From Eonycteris spelaea (lineage: Eukaryota; Chordata; Mammalia; Chiroptera; Pteropodidae), in the NCBI GenBank assembly GCA_003508835.1, contig PUFA01000223.1, positions 2,046,001 through 2,110,000 of the forward strand: 64,000 bases of DNA, read 5' to 3'. A program made the position numbers and the translations under genes. This document shows positions 1 to 64,000 of the stretch, piece after piece. Under the pieces are notes generated by a model, which saw only the letters and a program-made list of their open reading frames with translations, ran no database searches and had not been told where the DNA came from. Each line of letters opens with the position of its first letter. The stretch's first letter is position 1.

Positions 1-2340
1 TCCATTCTGATCTTGGTGCCTTTATTTCTCCTTTTTTAAGGCCCTGGGTAAATGCCAGCAGAACAAAGCTAAAAGGAAGTGGTGACATTGGCCAGCCTTC
101 CACCAAACTCAATCATAGGGAGAGAACGCAACATTTCACTCTTAAGTGTGATGTTATCCACAGGCTTTTTATAGATGCCCCTTATCAGATTGAATACATT
201 CCATTTTATTCCTAGTCTGCTGAGAGATTTCATCATGAATGAGTTTTGGATTCTGTTAAATGTGTTTTCTGTATCTATTATATCTATTACATCATTGTAC
301 TCCTTATTCTGTTAATGTGGTGAATTATATTGGTTAATTTTTGATGTTGAACCAACCTTGCATTCCTGAGATAAACCCTACTAGGTCAAAAGTTAATAGA
401 CATTTTACATATTTTTAAATTTAATTTCATAATATTTTGTTAGGGATTGTTGCATCTTATACTCATGAGGAATATTAGTCTATAACTTTCTCTCTTTTTT
501 TTGTAATTTTTTCTTGTAATGTTTTTGTCAGTTGGGAAGTGTTCCTTCCTCCTCAATATAGTGAAAGTGTTTTAAATTTGGTGTTATTTTCCCTAAATGT
601 TGGTAGAATTCACTAGTGAAGACACCTGAGTCTGGCGTTTTCTTTGTGAGAAAAATTTCCATAATAAATTCAATTTTTTAACAGACATAGGGCTACTCAG
701 ATTTTCCGCTCATTCTTGTGGCTTTCTTCTTCTGCATCCCGATAATTTTGCTTGTGTTGTTATTATCATTCAGTTCAAACTATTTTCTCATCTTCTATGT
801 GATTTCTTCTTTGATCACTTAGATGTATATTGCCTAATTTCCAAATATAGGGATTTTCTAAATATCTAATTGTTATCCATTTCTAAGATTCCATTATGGT
901 CAGAAAACACACTCCATATTATTGTAATGGGTTTAAATGTAGTGAGGTGTGTTGTGTGGCCGACCTATTGTCTTGTTGAACATTCTGTTGTCACGTGAAG
1001 GGTTATGGTTATTGGTGAGCGCAGAGTCTGTAACTATTAAGTGAAGTCTAGTGACTTGACAGTGTTTAAATCTTCTATGTCCTTATTGGTTTTTGTTTGT
1101 TTGCCTTGGTTTATTTGGCTGGTGGCTTTTGTCTCCATATTCTATCAGTAACAGAAGGGCAGTAAAATCTCTATGATTGTGGAAATATCTGTGTCTGCCT
1201 TTAGTTCTGCCCATTTTTGCCTTATGTATTTTGAATTCCTATTATTGATTGCATACATCTTTAGTATTTTAGTCTTCACGAGAACTGCCTTTTTATCATG
1301 ATAAAAACCCCTCCTGTCTCCAGCAATACTGTTTTTATTGTCATATACTTTTTCTGATATTGATGCCCCACCCCCACCCCCTTACTCATAAGCTTGCTGA
1401 AGTCATCGGTCAAGTTCCCAGCCTTTTAGCTAAGGCTTTGTCCTTGGCTCCTGAGGCCCTGGGGCCTGTGTTACTAAGGGGACGGCAGACACCGTGAGGG
1501 GGCGTGTGCTGTAGAACGTCAGGCTCGTTGACCAACTTCATCATCAGAATGAAACGTTCTGGTCTTCACGTTTGGGAATATTTTTGCTGGGTGTAGAATA
1601 CTAGAATAGCCATTATTTCTTCAGCCTTTTGATGAATTCATTAAACTGTCCCCTGACTTTCACTGTTGCTCTTTGGAAGTCAATGTCGGTCTTCGTTTTT
1701 TCAGTTAAAGGTGATGTGTACGTATGCGGTTTTTTCCCTGCCGCTGATTTTTAAAGATATCTTTCTTTAGTGTCGTATTCAAAAACTTTAATAAGATAAA
1801 TCTATGTGACATTTTCTTTGTATTTATCCTTTTGGAGTATTATGGCTCACTTTACATCTGTGGCTTGATTTGTCAGATTTAGAAAATTCTTGTCCAGTCT
1901 GTTCAAAATGGCCTCTCCTCTCCCTCTGCGGCTCTAATTAGACATACGTCGGATCTTTCTACCTCATCGTACATATCTATTACACCCTTTTCGGTGTTTT
2001 CCATCTTTTTTTTCTCCTTGTGATTCAGTCTGAATACATTTTTTTGTTTATCTTCCAGATTCTTAGTCTTCCAATCTGTCTGATCTGTCATGGAACTATC
2101 ATATTTATTAATTTTGAGTAATTTTGAATTAGGTTGTTTATATTTAGTTTCTAGTTCTAGTGTGAAGTTCTCCATCTTGCCATGCATCTTCTTAAACATT
2201 TACTCGCAGGTATTTTAAAGTCTGTGTCTGATAACTCTACTATCTGGATGGCCAACGAGGCAGGGGGAGTCCGTTTTGTTTTTGGGTTTTTTTTTATGTT
2301 CTTATATATGGTTTTTGCCATATAACCTTATCTCGTGATA
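1..2340 (-). mobile_element. Degenerate LINE-1 remnant, antisense, in a CROCC2 intron
   Basis: AT-rich block (against GC-rich surroundings) that reads as the reverse complement of old mammalian L1 ORF2 and upstream sequence. Recognisable stretches include the 'accaaccttgcattcctgag' phrase near 350 and the 'ttgtcagttgggaag' stretch near 525. No open frame of useful length survives on the minus strand, so it is a fossil. Several insertions or L1 subfamilies may be joined here; the segment after about 1350 matches L1 less clearly and the right boundary is approximate. Confidence 0.8.
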
Positions 2341-3151
2341 GGCCTGGTAACACTAGCCAAATGCCAAACATCGTACACACAAAAAATGATAGAAATAATC
2401 GGAGGCTGCAGCCCTTCCTCCAGAGAGGACCGACTTGTGATCCTGGCAGACAGCAGGTGATGATTGTGACCAGGTGCTCCAAGCCTGGGCCCCAGGCTTA
2501 CTAGGGAGGCTCTCTCTCTGACCCGCGCCTCCTCCTGGGGCAAAGGCCTCTGCAGCTATGACTGGAGCCCTGGCCTGTTTCTCGGGGCCCTTTTGCTTTG
2601 ATGGCTCCGAATTTTGGACCCCTAAGGCCATAGTACTGCCAGGAGCGAATCTTGGCTTCCCAATTTCTCAACCAGTGAGGAGGGACGGGGTACCAGCTGG
2701 TGGGCCCATCCCTGTTCCAAGCTCTTGGCTCCTTCTGTCCCAGCTGCCTGGCAGGTCTCTGAGGCCTCACACAGATTCCGGGATATATTTTGTCCAGGCT
2801 TTTGTGACGATCCAGGCAGAAGTGTTCCTCCCCAGTAAACCCCCATCACCTGCTGCTGCCATTTCCACGCAGCGTTTCTTGCCCTCTGGACCCCTGTGGC
2901 CCAGACGAGGTCACTGTTTAGATGGGCAGCTGGGAGCGCTCAGTTCAGCAATTCCTCTGTCATGGCCACAGGAGTGGAGGTCCCCTCCACCATGCACTTC
3001 TGAGGCCCAGTATGTCTTCCGTCCACTCTGCTCCCCTACCTTCTCCTCCAGGCCGTGCCGCCTGAAGTTGCTTCTTCTGAGGCTTTGTTCTCCCTTAACT
3101 GCCCCCCACACACTCCCTCTCTGCTGGACTCTCCCCTCCCCCCTCCTGTAG
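2341..3151 (+). other. CROCC2: CROCC2 intron, unique sequence up to the first visible exon
   Basis: Unique GC-rich intron. It ends in a pyrimidine tract and AG at 3150-3151, the acceptor of the first exon seen here. Open frames on both strands show no coiled-coil or other recognisable protein. The preceding exon lies left of the window. Confidence 0.6.
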
Positions 3152-31254
<28,103 letters not shown>

Positions 31255-31951
31255 GCCCCACGCCGGCCCGGGCAGCCCGACTCAGGGGCAGAGCCACTCA
31301 CGGAAACCTATGCCCTTCCGGTCAGAGGCGCCGAGCTCGAGGGGCAAGGCCGGAGCCCAGCGCTCGGCCCAGGAGCCCCGCTCAGCAGGCCCCCTCTGGC
31401 CCCACCGGCCACTGACCTTCCGGCCCCTGGACCAGGGCCCCTGCCCTCCAGCCCCTCCCCACTGCAGACGCCCCACGGCTGCCCCGGCCTGGCGCTCGGC
31501 TTCCGCCCGGGCCCCGCCGATGGGGCCAGCGCCGGGGCCAGGCCCATCGGCCAGCTCCAGCGGCCGTGGGCCAGGCCCGCGCCCCCGGCTCTGTGACCAT
31601 GGGGAAGCGCGAGGCAGACATTCTGCCAAGTGGAGCCAAAACGCACACCCTGCAGGCTCAGCCACTGCCTCCCCGTCCGGGGCCGGGTCCGTCAGGACAA
31701 CTCGGTCAGTCCCTGCGACCTGCTGGCCACGAGAGGACTGGCTGTCAGCTGTCCTCGCCGAACCCCCCGGCTTCCCAGCCCACGGACGCTGGGCCGCCTG
31801 TCGGCACGTCCATCGTCCCCTCGCCGTCCCTCGGGCCATGTTTCCCTCTCCCACGGCCTCCTCCGCTCTGTGAGTGGCACTCTCGGGTGGCACCAGCCGG
31901 CCCGGGAGCCCAGTCCCCCTCCTGGGGACCCGTCACAGCCTCGAGTGCAAT

Positions 31952-32310
31952 GGCTGAAAAATGACCGCTAAATTTATTACTTGCAGGAAAATGACTGCTT
32001 GGCTATGCCCATGGGAACACAGGCCGTCACCCATAGGAACATAACATTCTAACAATAAGCTTTCTGCGTCTGTACCCCACTTACACACCTGACCTGTGAG
32101 CTGACAAGTAGTGAATGGAAGAAAATAGACCTTTGTGTTTAGACAGAATGAAAAATGAGATTTGGGGCTTAAAACCCCTGTACCTCTACATTTCAGGGCT
32201 GCTTAATTTGGGGTCTGCGTACCCCTGCAGACCCAATGGGTGAATAAAGAGTGTTTCCTATGACTCACTGAGTTCCGGTGCTCCGTGTCTTTCGGGGGCT
32301 GGCGGCTACA
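31952..32310 (+). mobile_element. LTR-like remnant of an endogenous retroelement, supplying AATAAA
   Basis: Lower-GC block starting tgaaaaatgaccg and ending tggcggctaca, with AATAAA at 32243-32248 followed by gagtgtttcctatgactcac and a short GC-rich end. This order (poly(A) signal, T-rich stretch, CA end, then acgtggagac resembling a primer-binding-site neighbourhood) suggests an LTR 3' part. No retroviral coding sequence follows. Family not identified. It is the first strong poly(A) signal after the CROCC2 stop. Confidence 0.4.
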
Positions 32311-33539
32311 ACGTGGAGACTTGCTCGGAAGGTGCCCACACGTCCCCAAACGTGGGACGGCATCCGTGCTCCGAGAAGGACCCAGGCTTAGAGGGCCTGC
32401 TTCCTGGCTGCCTTCGGAAACGGGCTACCACGTGTGCCACCCCACAGAAGCCATGGGCGGACGAGGCGGGCACCAAGGGGGCTGTGGCCACGCGGATTCT
32501 GAAGTCAGCGCAGGCTCGGGGTGGGGGGAGCTGGCAGGGGTGCGGCCGCTGCGGGCAGGGAGGCATTGGTGGGGATGACACGTCCTGCCGTCCACCCATC
32601 TGCAGTGGCCAGTTAGGGGCACATGGCAACCCTCTGGAGGGCAGAGCGGGCTCAGCCCTGCTGGAGAGTGCGCCCGAAACAGAGCAGGGGGCCCTGGAGA
32701 GAGAGCGCAGGGCACTCGCAACGTGCCCCTTCCGGGCGCCGCCCCTGTGGAGGACCCCACCACCGCTGGCCGAAGGACCCCGGGGGGGGGGGAGCAAGGA
32801 CACAGAGCCGGAGACTGGAGTGTGTCTGCATCCCCGCACGTCACAGCTTTGGGACCGGAGCTGCCAGCACAGAGGAGGTGGGCACTGGGTGACGTGGGCG
32901 CAAGAGGGTCCACCTCAGACGTGACGAAGGTCGGGGTGCTTTCTCAACGTCGAAACGAGAGGCACCCAGAATCTGGCCGGCGTACTCCCTGGGGCCCCCC
33001 AGCCCTCCCGTGCCGTCGAAGGGCCTGCGAGGCCTCTGAGCTCCGTGTCCCAGTGGACAGCTCCATCAATGTAGGAGACGCTCTTACTTATCCAACAGAC
33101 GGTGGTACACGCAAGAAAAACAGGATTTTCGTAATGGAAATAAACTGGCATTTTCTTAAGCCCTTTCGCAGGCGCACGTGGGACCTGTGTGTTGGACTCT
33201 GTGTTCAACAAGAATTTAGAATCGCCTTGCTCAAGCCTCACAGCAGCCCTCTGGCACTGAGTGACAGGCGGGGAGAGACAGGGCCGGAGCGCCATGCTGG
33301 CCTCACCCACCCTCGTCTGCCCAGTGGGGCAGTGGGTGTAGGGTCTTGCTGACTGGCAGATAGAGCCAGGCCTGGCGGACGGAGCGAGGCAAGCCCAGTG
33401 CCCGGTGCTGGACCGGCAGCCACCTGCCTGTCCCCCACACAGCCCTGCTCCCCGAACCCAGGGAAGGACCACGGCTGCCTTCCCCATTCCGCGTGCAGGC
33501 CTCCGTTTGGGAGGTGCTGGCTTTGGAGGGGACCCAGCT

Positions 33540-33660
33540 CTGCCCTTCCAGCTGTGCGAAACAAGCTCTCTCGCCTCAGCTTCCTCCTCTGTAAGTGGAG
33601 TGACCCACAGCTGGGGGCCGTGGTGCGCCCTACACATTGCCCAGGCTGACCAAACCCATC
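33540..33660 (-). mobile_element. MIR SINE remnant, antisense
   Basis: Contains gcctcagcttcctcctctgt then aagtggagtgac, the reverse-complement form of the MIR 'gaggaaactgaggc' core. Diverged. Confidence 0.65.
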
Positions 33661-35039
33661 GTCGGTGCTGGCCAAAGGTGGCGGTTCTGTCACCGTATAG
33701 CCCCTGTGGCTCGGGGCCACCGGGTCTGGGGCATGAGCCTTCCCAGATGTCAAAGGACAAGCCTACGGCCCAGGCAGAACGGGGAGGGTGACGGAGGAGG
33801 GCACGGGGTGGAGGAGGGGGTGGCGCCCAAGACGCACCAGGCAGGCGGCGATGGAGCCGGGAGGACACAGGCCCAGCCTCCAAAGCGCCTGCTCGCAGAG
33901 GGAGCAGAGGCCCCATCTTGGCCACAGCTGGGCAGGAAATGGGCCGCAGGACCGAGGAGGCCAGCTGGGACCAGGGCGGTTGGTGTGTGGGCTTCCAAAA
34001 CATGAATATTCTTCACGTAAAGGAGAAAGTCATCACAGCCTGACCCTTCCCCTGCAGATGCCGAGGTGACAGCCGACTGCTTCCTCCCCCAGCACACGGG
34101 CTGGGCTGCCTGTGTCCCCGTGAATCACCCTTGTTAAATCTGTACTTGACATTGTATTGTTACAGCACCCCATGTCATTAGAAATGCCATAGAAGCCAGA
34201 TTTTACTGGCTGCCAAGCAGGGACAGGGCCTGGATCTCCTAAGGGTCCCCCAACCCCCACTGTCCCCAGCTGTCATAGGGAACTGAGAAAGTGGGTCTTC
34301 CCTGTCAAGCAGCCTGTCACCGCCCCAGGCAGGGGAGCCCGTACCTGAGCTCACCTGTAAACCCACTCACGGCCTCGCCCCGCAGAACCCCTAGCTCCGA
34401 GGATTTCCAGTTCCTCTCTATTTTCTTGAAATAAAGCAGCGGAGACCGCCACCAGGAGGGATGCCGGCCTGCTCTGAGCATTCCCTGAGGGCAAAGCACA
34501 AGCCCCCTCAGGGGCCAGGTGTGGGGCTCCAGGAGGCTTTGCCCCTCATGGCACACAGGGGAGGGGCCGAGCGGCCGGTAGCACCTCCCTCCCCCCACTG
34601 GCTGTGCGAGGCCAGGCCCTCCACCCCTGCCTCAGAGCTCCCATCAGGCCTTACAGCAGGGACCAGGTGGCGGCCTCTGCAGACCCCGCCTGCCCCTCCG
34701 GCCCGTGGCCCCTGCCACTAGCAGCCCCACCCTCAGCCCTGCAGGGACCAGCCTGCTGTGCCAGGCGAGGACACCGCCACCTTCCCCGCACCGAGCCCCG
34801 TCCTGGGGCATCCAGAGGTCGGTCAGCTCGGGGATCCCCACTACCCTCACCTCCACTCAGCCCTAAATTAAACCACCACAGGCCCATGGGGAGGCTCAGG
34901 TTCCCACCGCAGAACACGCGCCCACTCGATAAAGCCACCTCGGTTTTGATAAATGTGGACTTTCTGCGGCCCAGACAAAGGCGCCCCTGACCAGAGAGGG
35001 GTCGACCAGCGACCACGTCCTGATAATGCGTTTAGCACC

Positions 35040-35420
35040 TGAAAAAAACTTCTTTCCTCTTTTCTGCCTGTGGACTTGTGTGCATGTGTGCCTGTGTGTA
35101 TGTGCATATGTGCCTGTGTGTGCATGCATATGCATGTGTGTATGCCTGAGTGTATCTGTGTGTGCGTGTGTGGATGTGTCTGTGTGTGTATGCATGCATG
35201 CTTGTCTGTGTTGCATTGTGTGCATGTGTGTGTGCCTGTGTGAGTGTGTTGTGCATGTGTCATTGTGCATTCATGTGTGTGCATGTGTGTCTGAGTATGT
35301 GTTCTATGTGTGCATGTGTTTGTGTGTGCCTTGCATATGTATCTGTGTTGTGTGTGTTGCATGCCTGTGTGTGCATGCATGCGTGCACATGTGTATCTGT
35401 GTGTGTGTGCGAGAATGTAA
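35040..35420. repeat. TG-rich degenerate microsatellite
   Basis: About 370 bp of tgtgtgcatgtgtgcctgtg-type repeats. It gives false Cys/Val-rich frames on + and His/Thr-rich frames on -. Confidence 0.93.
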
Positions 35421-35884
35421 TGCCCGGTGGTCGGGCCTCGTGTTACCCCTGCTCTCCCAGGCCGGGCTGCAGATGGGCCCGGGCGAAGGTCGCAGAGGGT
35501 GCGCGTGGCCTGGCTGGGGCTGATCGGCGTGTCTGCCTGTGGCCAGCCCAGCCCAGCTGTGATCCAGGGCTCTCTGGAGTGTCTGGGTGTGGCCCAGCCT
35601 GAGCATTTCACAAAGCCACTAGGGCGGGGTGTAGATTCTCGGGGGTGGCCAGGTTGGGGACCCCTGTCTAGGCCCGCGCCTCCTGTTGTCCCTCCCTGGG
35701 CATGTCCACTGCGTGCTCGAGGTGCGCTGGGCTCTGGGGCCCCAGGTGGTCCCAGAAACTGGCCTTCACCAGGGTCCCCTGAGGCATGTGCAGCCTGTTG
35801 TGGGCAGCCTGTTGTGGGAGAATGGGGCTGGGGCTGGGCGGGAGGGGTCAGAGGTCACACCCGATGCCCTACCCCCTGCTTGGT

Positions 35885-36110
35885 GCTGTGTGTTATGTGT
35901 GTGAGTGTGGGTGTGCGAGAGAGGTGTGAGCATGGGTGAATGACTACGGGTGTCAGCGAGCGGTGGTGTGTGTTGAGTGACTAGGTATGGGTATGAGTGT
36001 GTGTGAACTGCATATGTGTGAATGAGTGGTGTGTGTGTGTGTTAGCGTCGCCGCCACACACGAGGACGTGCACAGGAACATGCGTGTGAGAGAATGAATG
36101 CAAGCATGTG
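35885..36110. repeat. TG-rich degenerate microsatellite, second tract
   Basis: Imperfect gtgtgtgagtgtgggtgtgc-type sequence, more decayed than the tract at 35040, with a (gt)n core near 36029. Confidence 0.85.
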
Positions 36111-37739
36111 TGAGCGGGGATGGCCTTCTCGCCCAGGTCCCCCCGAGAGCCACGTGAAGTTGGGGTTCTGTGCCCTGTGACCAGACGTCATCGCTGTTCC
36201 CCCGAAAGGCAGGGGCCCCGGCCCCTTCCCACCCTCCGCTCTTCAGAACTCTGGGGTCCTGCGTCCTGGGGGCGTCCGCCCGGGGGGGCCTCCCACTCCC
36301 ACTGCTGAGCGGCGAGGGACTAGGCAGAAATTTAAGGGTTGCTGCCTCCCGGGGTGCAGTGTCAGCGCCCTTAAATTCTCAGCTGGCCCCGCCTTCGGCC
36401 TAGGGGGGTCCGTGTGAACCTCTGGCCCAGGGTCACACTCACACGGAGACCCTCCGTCAGTTTTTGAAAATCACATTTACTTTTCTTGCTGACTGCTAAA
36501 CAACGCAGGCTCATTAAGGACGTTTCAGCAAATACAAAAACATGAAACCGGATGTGGAACCACCCGGGGCTCGTGCTGGCCGCCTTGACTGTCCTGTCCT
36601 TTCTGCTCATCTTTGGGGGGCCCCTTGTCTCCAGGGGCCCCAGGCTTGGCTTGCAGTTGCTGTCACCCAACAGCAGCATTCCCAGAGTAGAGAGAAAGGG
36701 GAAGGAGAAGGGCCCTGCACTGGCCTGGGGACCCAGAAGTGGACAGACGCTGGTCCCCTGAGGGGGACAAATGCTCAGAGTGGAGTCGGAGGTCAGCAGC
36801 ACCAGAGGCAGAAGATGGGGTGGGACGGCCACAGGCTGGACACAGAGATTCTGAACTGTGGGCTCTAGAGTCTGACTCTTCCCAGGGCCCAGCAGGATTC
36901 TCGACCCCCCCCAACTCCCCCACCCCCCAACCTTCCAACAACCGCCCCCCCCTGCTTGCCCAGCCTGTGGGCCAGGCTTCCCCAACTTACAGCCACTTCA
37001 GGTCGCCGAGGGCAGGGCCAGGAGGTTCCCCAACACCCCTGACCCATGGGGAAACTCCAGGTCAGAAACCCTTTCAGACTACTCTGAGCCCCCACCCCCA
37101 CCCCGGTCATGCCCCCAGGAAACGGGGGTGGAGTGGGTCCTCACCCTGGCACAGGAACCCAGTGTCCCCCAGGCTCAGGGATGGGGATTGGGCAGCATGG
37201 ACTGTCCTCTGGCCACTTCCAGAGGGTTCATCCAGGCACTCCTCAGGCAGGGAGGTGACCGGGTCCCCTGGCTGTGAAGCCTGCCTCCCAGCCCCGACGC
37301 CCAGGCAGGCCTGACGGTCTGTCTCAGAACTGCGCAGTGGCAAGACTGGTGTGTGGGGACCCACAGAGGAGGACGGCCCCCTGCGCAGGACACACGCCGC
37401 GAAGTCGGGGGAGCTCCGGGACGCCGCGCGGGGCGCGACGCGCCCCGAGGGCCAGGGGCAGGCTCGCCGCGCCCCCGCGCTCCTGCGGGCCTGGCGCTTT
37501 AAGAGCCGCGCTATTTGCATGGCCCCGCCCCGGCCCGGGTGGCCGCTCGCTGGACATTTAAATTGCGGCCCTGGGGGCGGGGCGAGCCCCGAGCCCGGTC
37601 GCGCCAGGCGCCTTCCTCCGCGGAGCGGCCAGCGGAGCGCGCGGCCAGGGGCGCGGAGCCACCGCCCTCCCCGCGCCAGCCTGCCGGCCCTGCGGCCGCG
37701 GGACCGCTGCGTCCCCGCTCCGCCGCCGCGCCCGCTGCG

Positions 37740-37850
37740 CCCCGCTGCGCCCCGCTCCGTCCCCGCTCTGTCCGCAGTCTGTCCCGCTCTGTCCTCGCCC
37801 TGTCCTGCTCTGTCCCCGCTCCGTCGCGCTCTGTCCCCGCCGCCACCCCT
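37740..37850 (+). repeat. Degenerate decamer repeat in the SNED1 5' UTR
   Basis: About 110 bp of imperfect cgctctgtcc/cgctccgtcc units immediately upstream of the ATG, strongly pyrimidine-rich. It probably lies in the 5' UTR. Confidence 0.75.
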
Positions 37851-37854
37851 GGCG

Positions 37855-64000
<26,146 letters not shown>

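Larger units (their letters stand above)
31255..37380. other. CROCC2 3' UTR and CROCC2-SNED1 intergenic region
   Basis: 6.1 kb. Contains the LTR-like segment with AATAAA (31952-32310), a MIR remnant (33540-33660), TG-rich tracts (35040-35420 and 35885-36110) and AT-rich stretches near 33060-33230, 34000-34190 and 36440-36550 that I cannot classify. No gene was recognised on either strand. Confidence 0.6.

Noticed and set aside
32915..34003. 362-residue antisense frame between the genes
   Set aside because: GC-rich random frame with no domain, crossing a MIR remnant; no codon periodicity or splice support seen.
35026..35602. Cys/Val-rich and His/Thr-rich frames
   Set aside because: TG microsatellite; no splice or start support.

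Overview
This is a GC-rich stretch of placental-mammal genomic DNA: spliced genes with GT-AG introns, old LINE-1 and MIR/L2 remnants, CpG islands and many minisatellites. It holds the 3' half of one gene and the 5' half of another, both on the + strand. From 3152 to 31254 lie sixteen recognisable exons of a rootletin-family coiled-coil gene. It is called CROCC2 rather than CROCC because SNED1 follows it, as in the CROCC2-SNED1 neighbourhood of human 2q37.3. From 37855 to the end lie the first nine coding exons of SNED1: signal-peptide exon, NIDO domain, then a run of EGF-like modules. The species cannot be named. I see no Alu, B1/B2, ruminant, pig, horse or carnivore SINE, so the window is unusually poor in young SINEs.

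Layout. 1-2340: antisense L1 remnant in a CROCC2 intron. 3152-31254: CROCC2 exons, with large introns carrying minisatellites (5.0, 8.2, 12.8, 22.1, 24.7 kb), a CCAT-rich satellite (8.7-9.4 kb), a CA-rich tract (13.5-13.8 kb), several AT-rich islands that look like regulatory elements, and a CpG-rich block near 23.7-25.1 kb. 31255-37380: intergenic, with an LTR-like segment holding the first good poly(A) signal after the CROCC2 stop, two MIR remnants and TG-rich tracts. 37380-38530: CpG-island promoter of SNED1. 38047-50374: SNED1 intron 1. 50375-55780: NIDO exons 2-4, with a tandem duplication of the exon 4 splice acceptor. 58071-63809: five EGF-type exons. 60850-62690: a sense L1 5'UTR/ORF1 remnant interrupted by a nearly complete 5S rRNA copy.

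The two genes are not functionally linked. CROCC2 is predicted to be a cytoskeletal (ciliary rootlet/centrosome-linker type) coiled-coil protein; SNED1 is a secreted extracellular-matrix glycoprotein. Their exons show one shared oddity: many single-base indels, mostly losses of one C or G from a short run, that break the reading frame while the correct protein continues in another frame. Because both genes are hit in the same way, this reads more like consensus error in the assembly than gene decay.

I did not find a new biological system. The most interesting points are the indel signature, a minisatellite that repeatedly copies a CROCC2 splice donor, the duplicated SNED1 exon 4 acceptor, the 5S copy inside L1, and several unannotated CpG or AT-rich elements.
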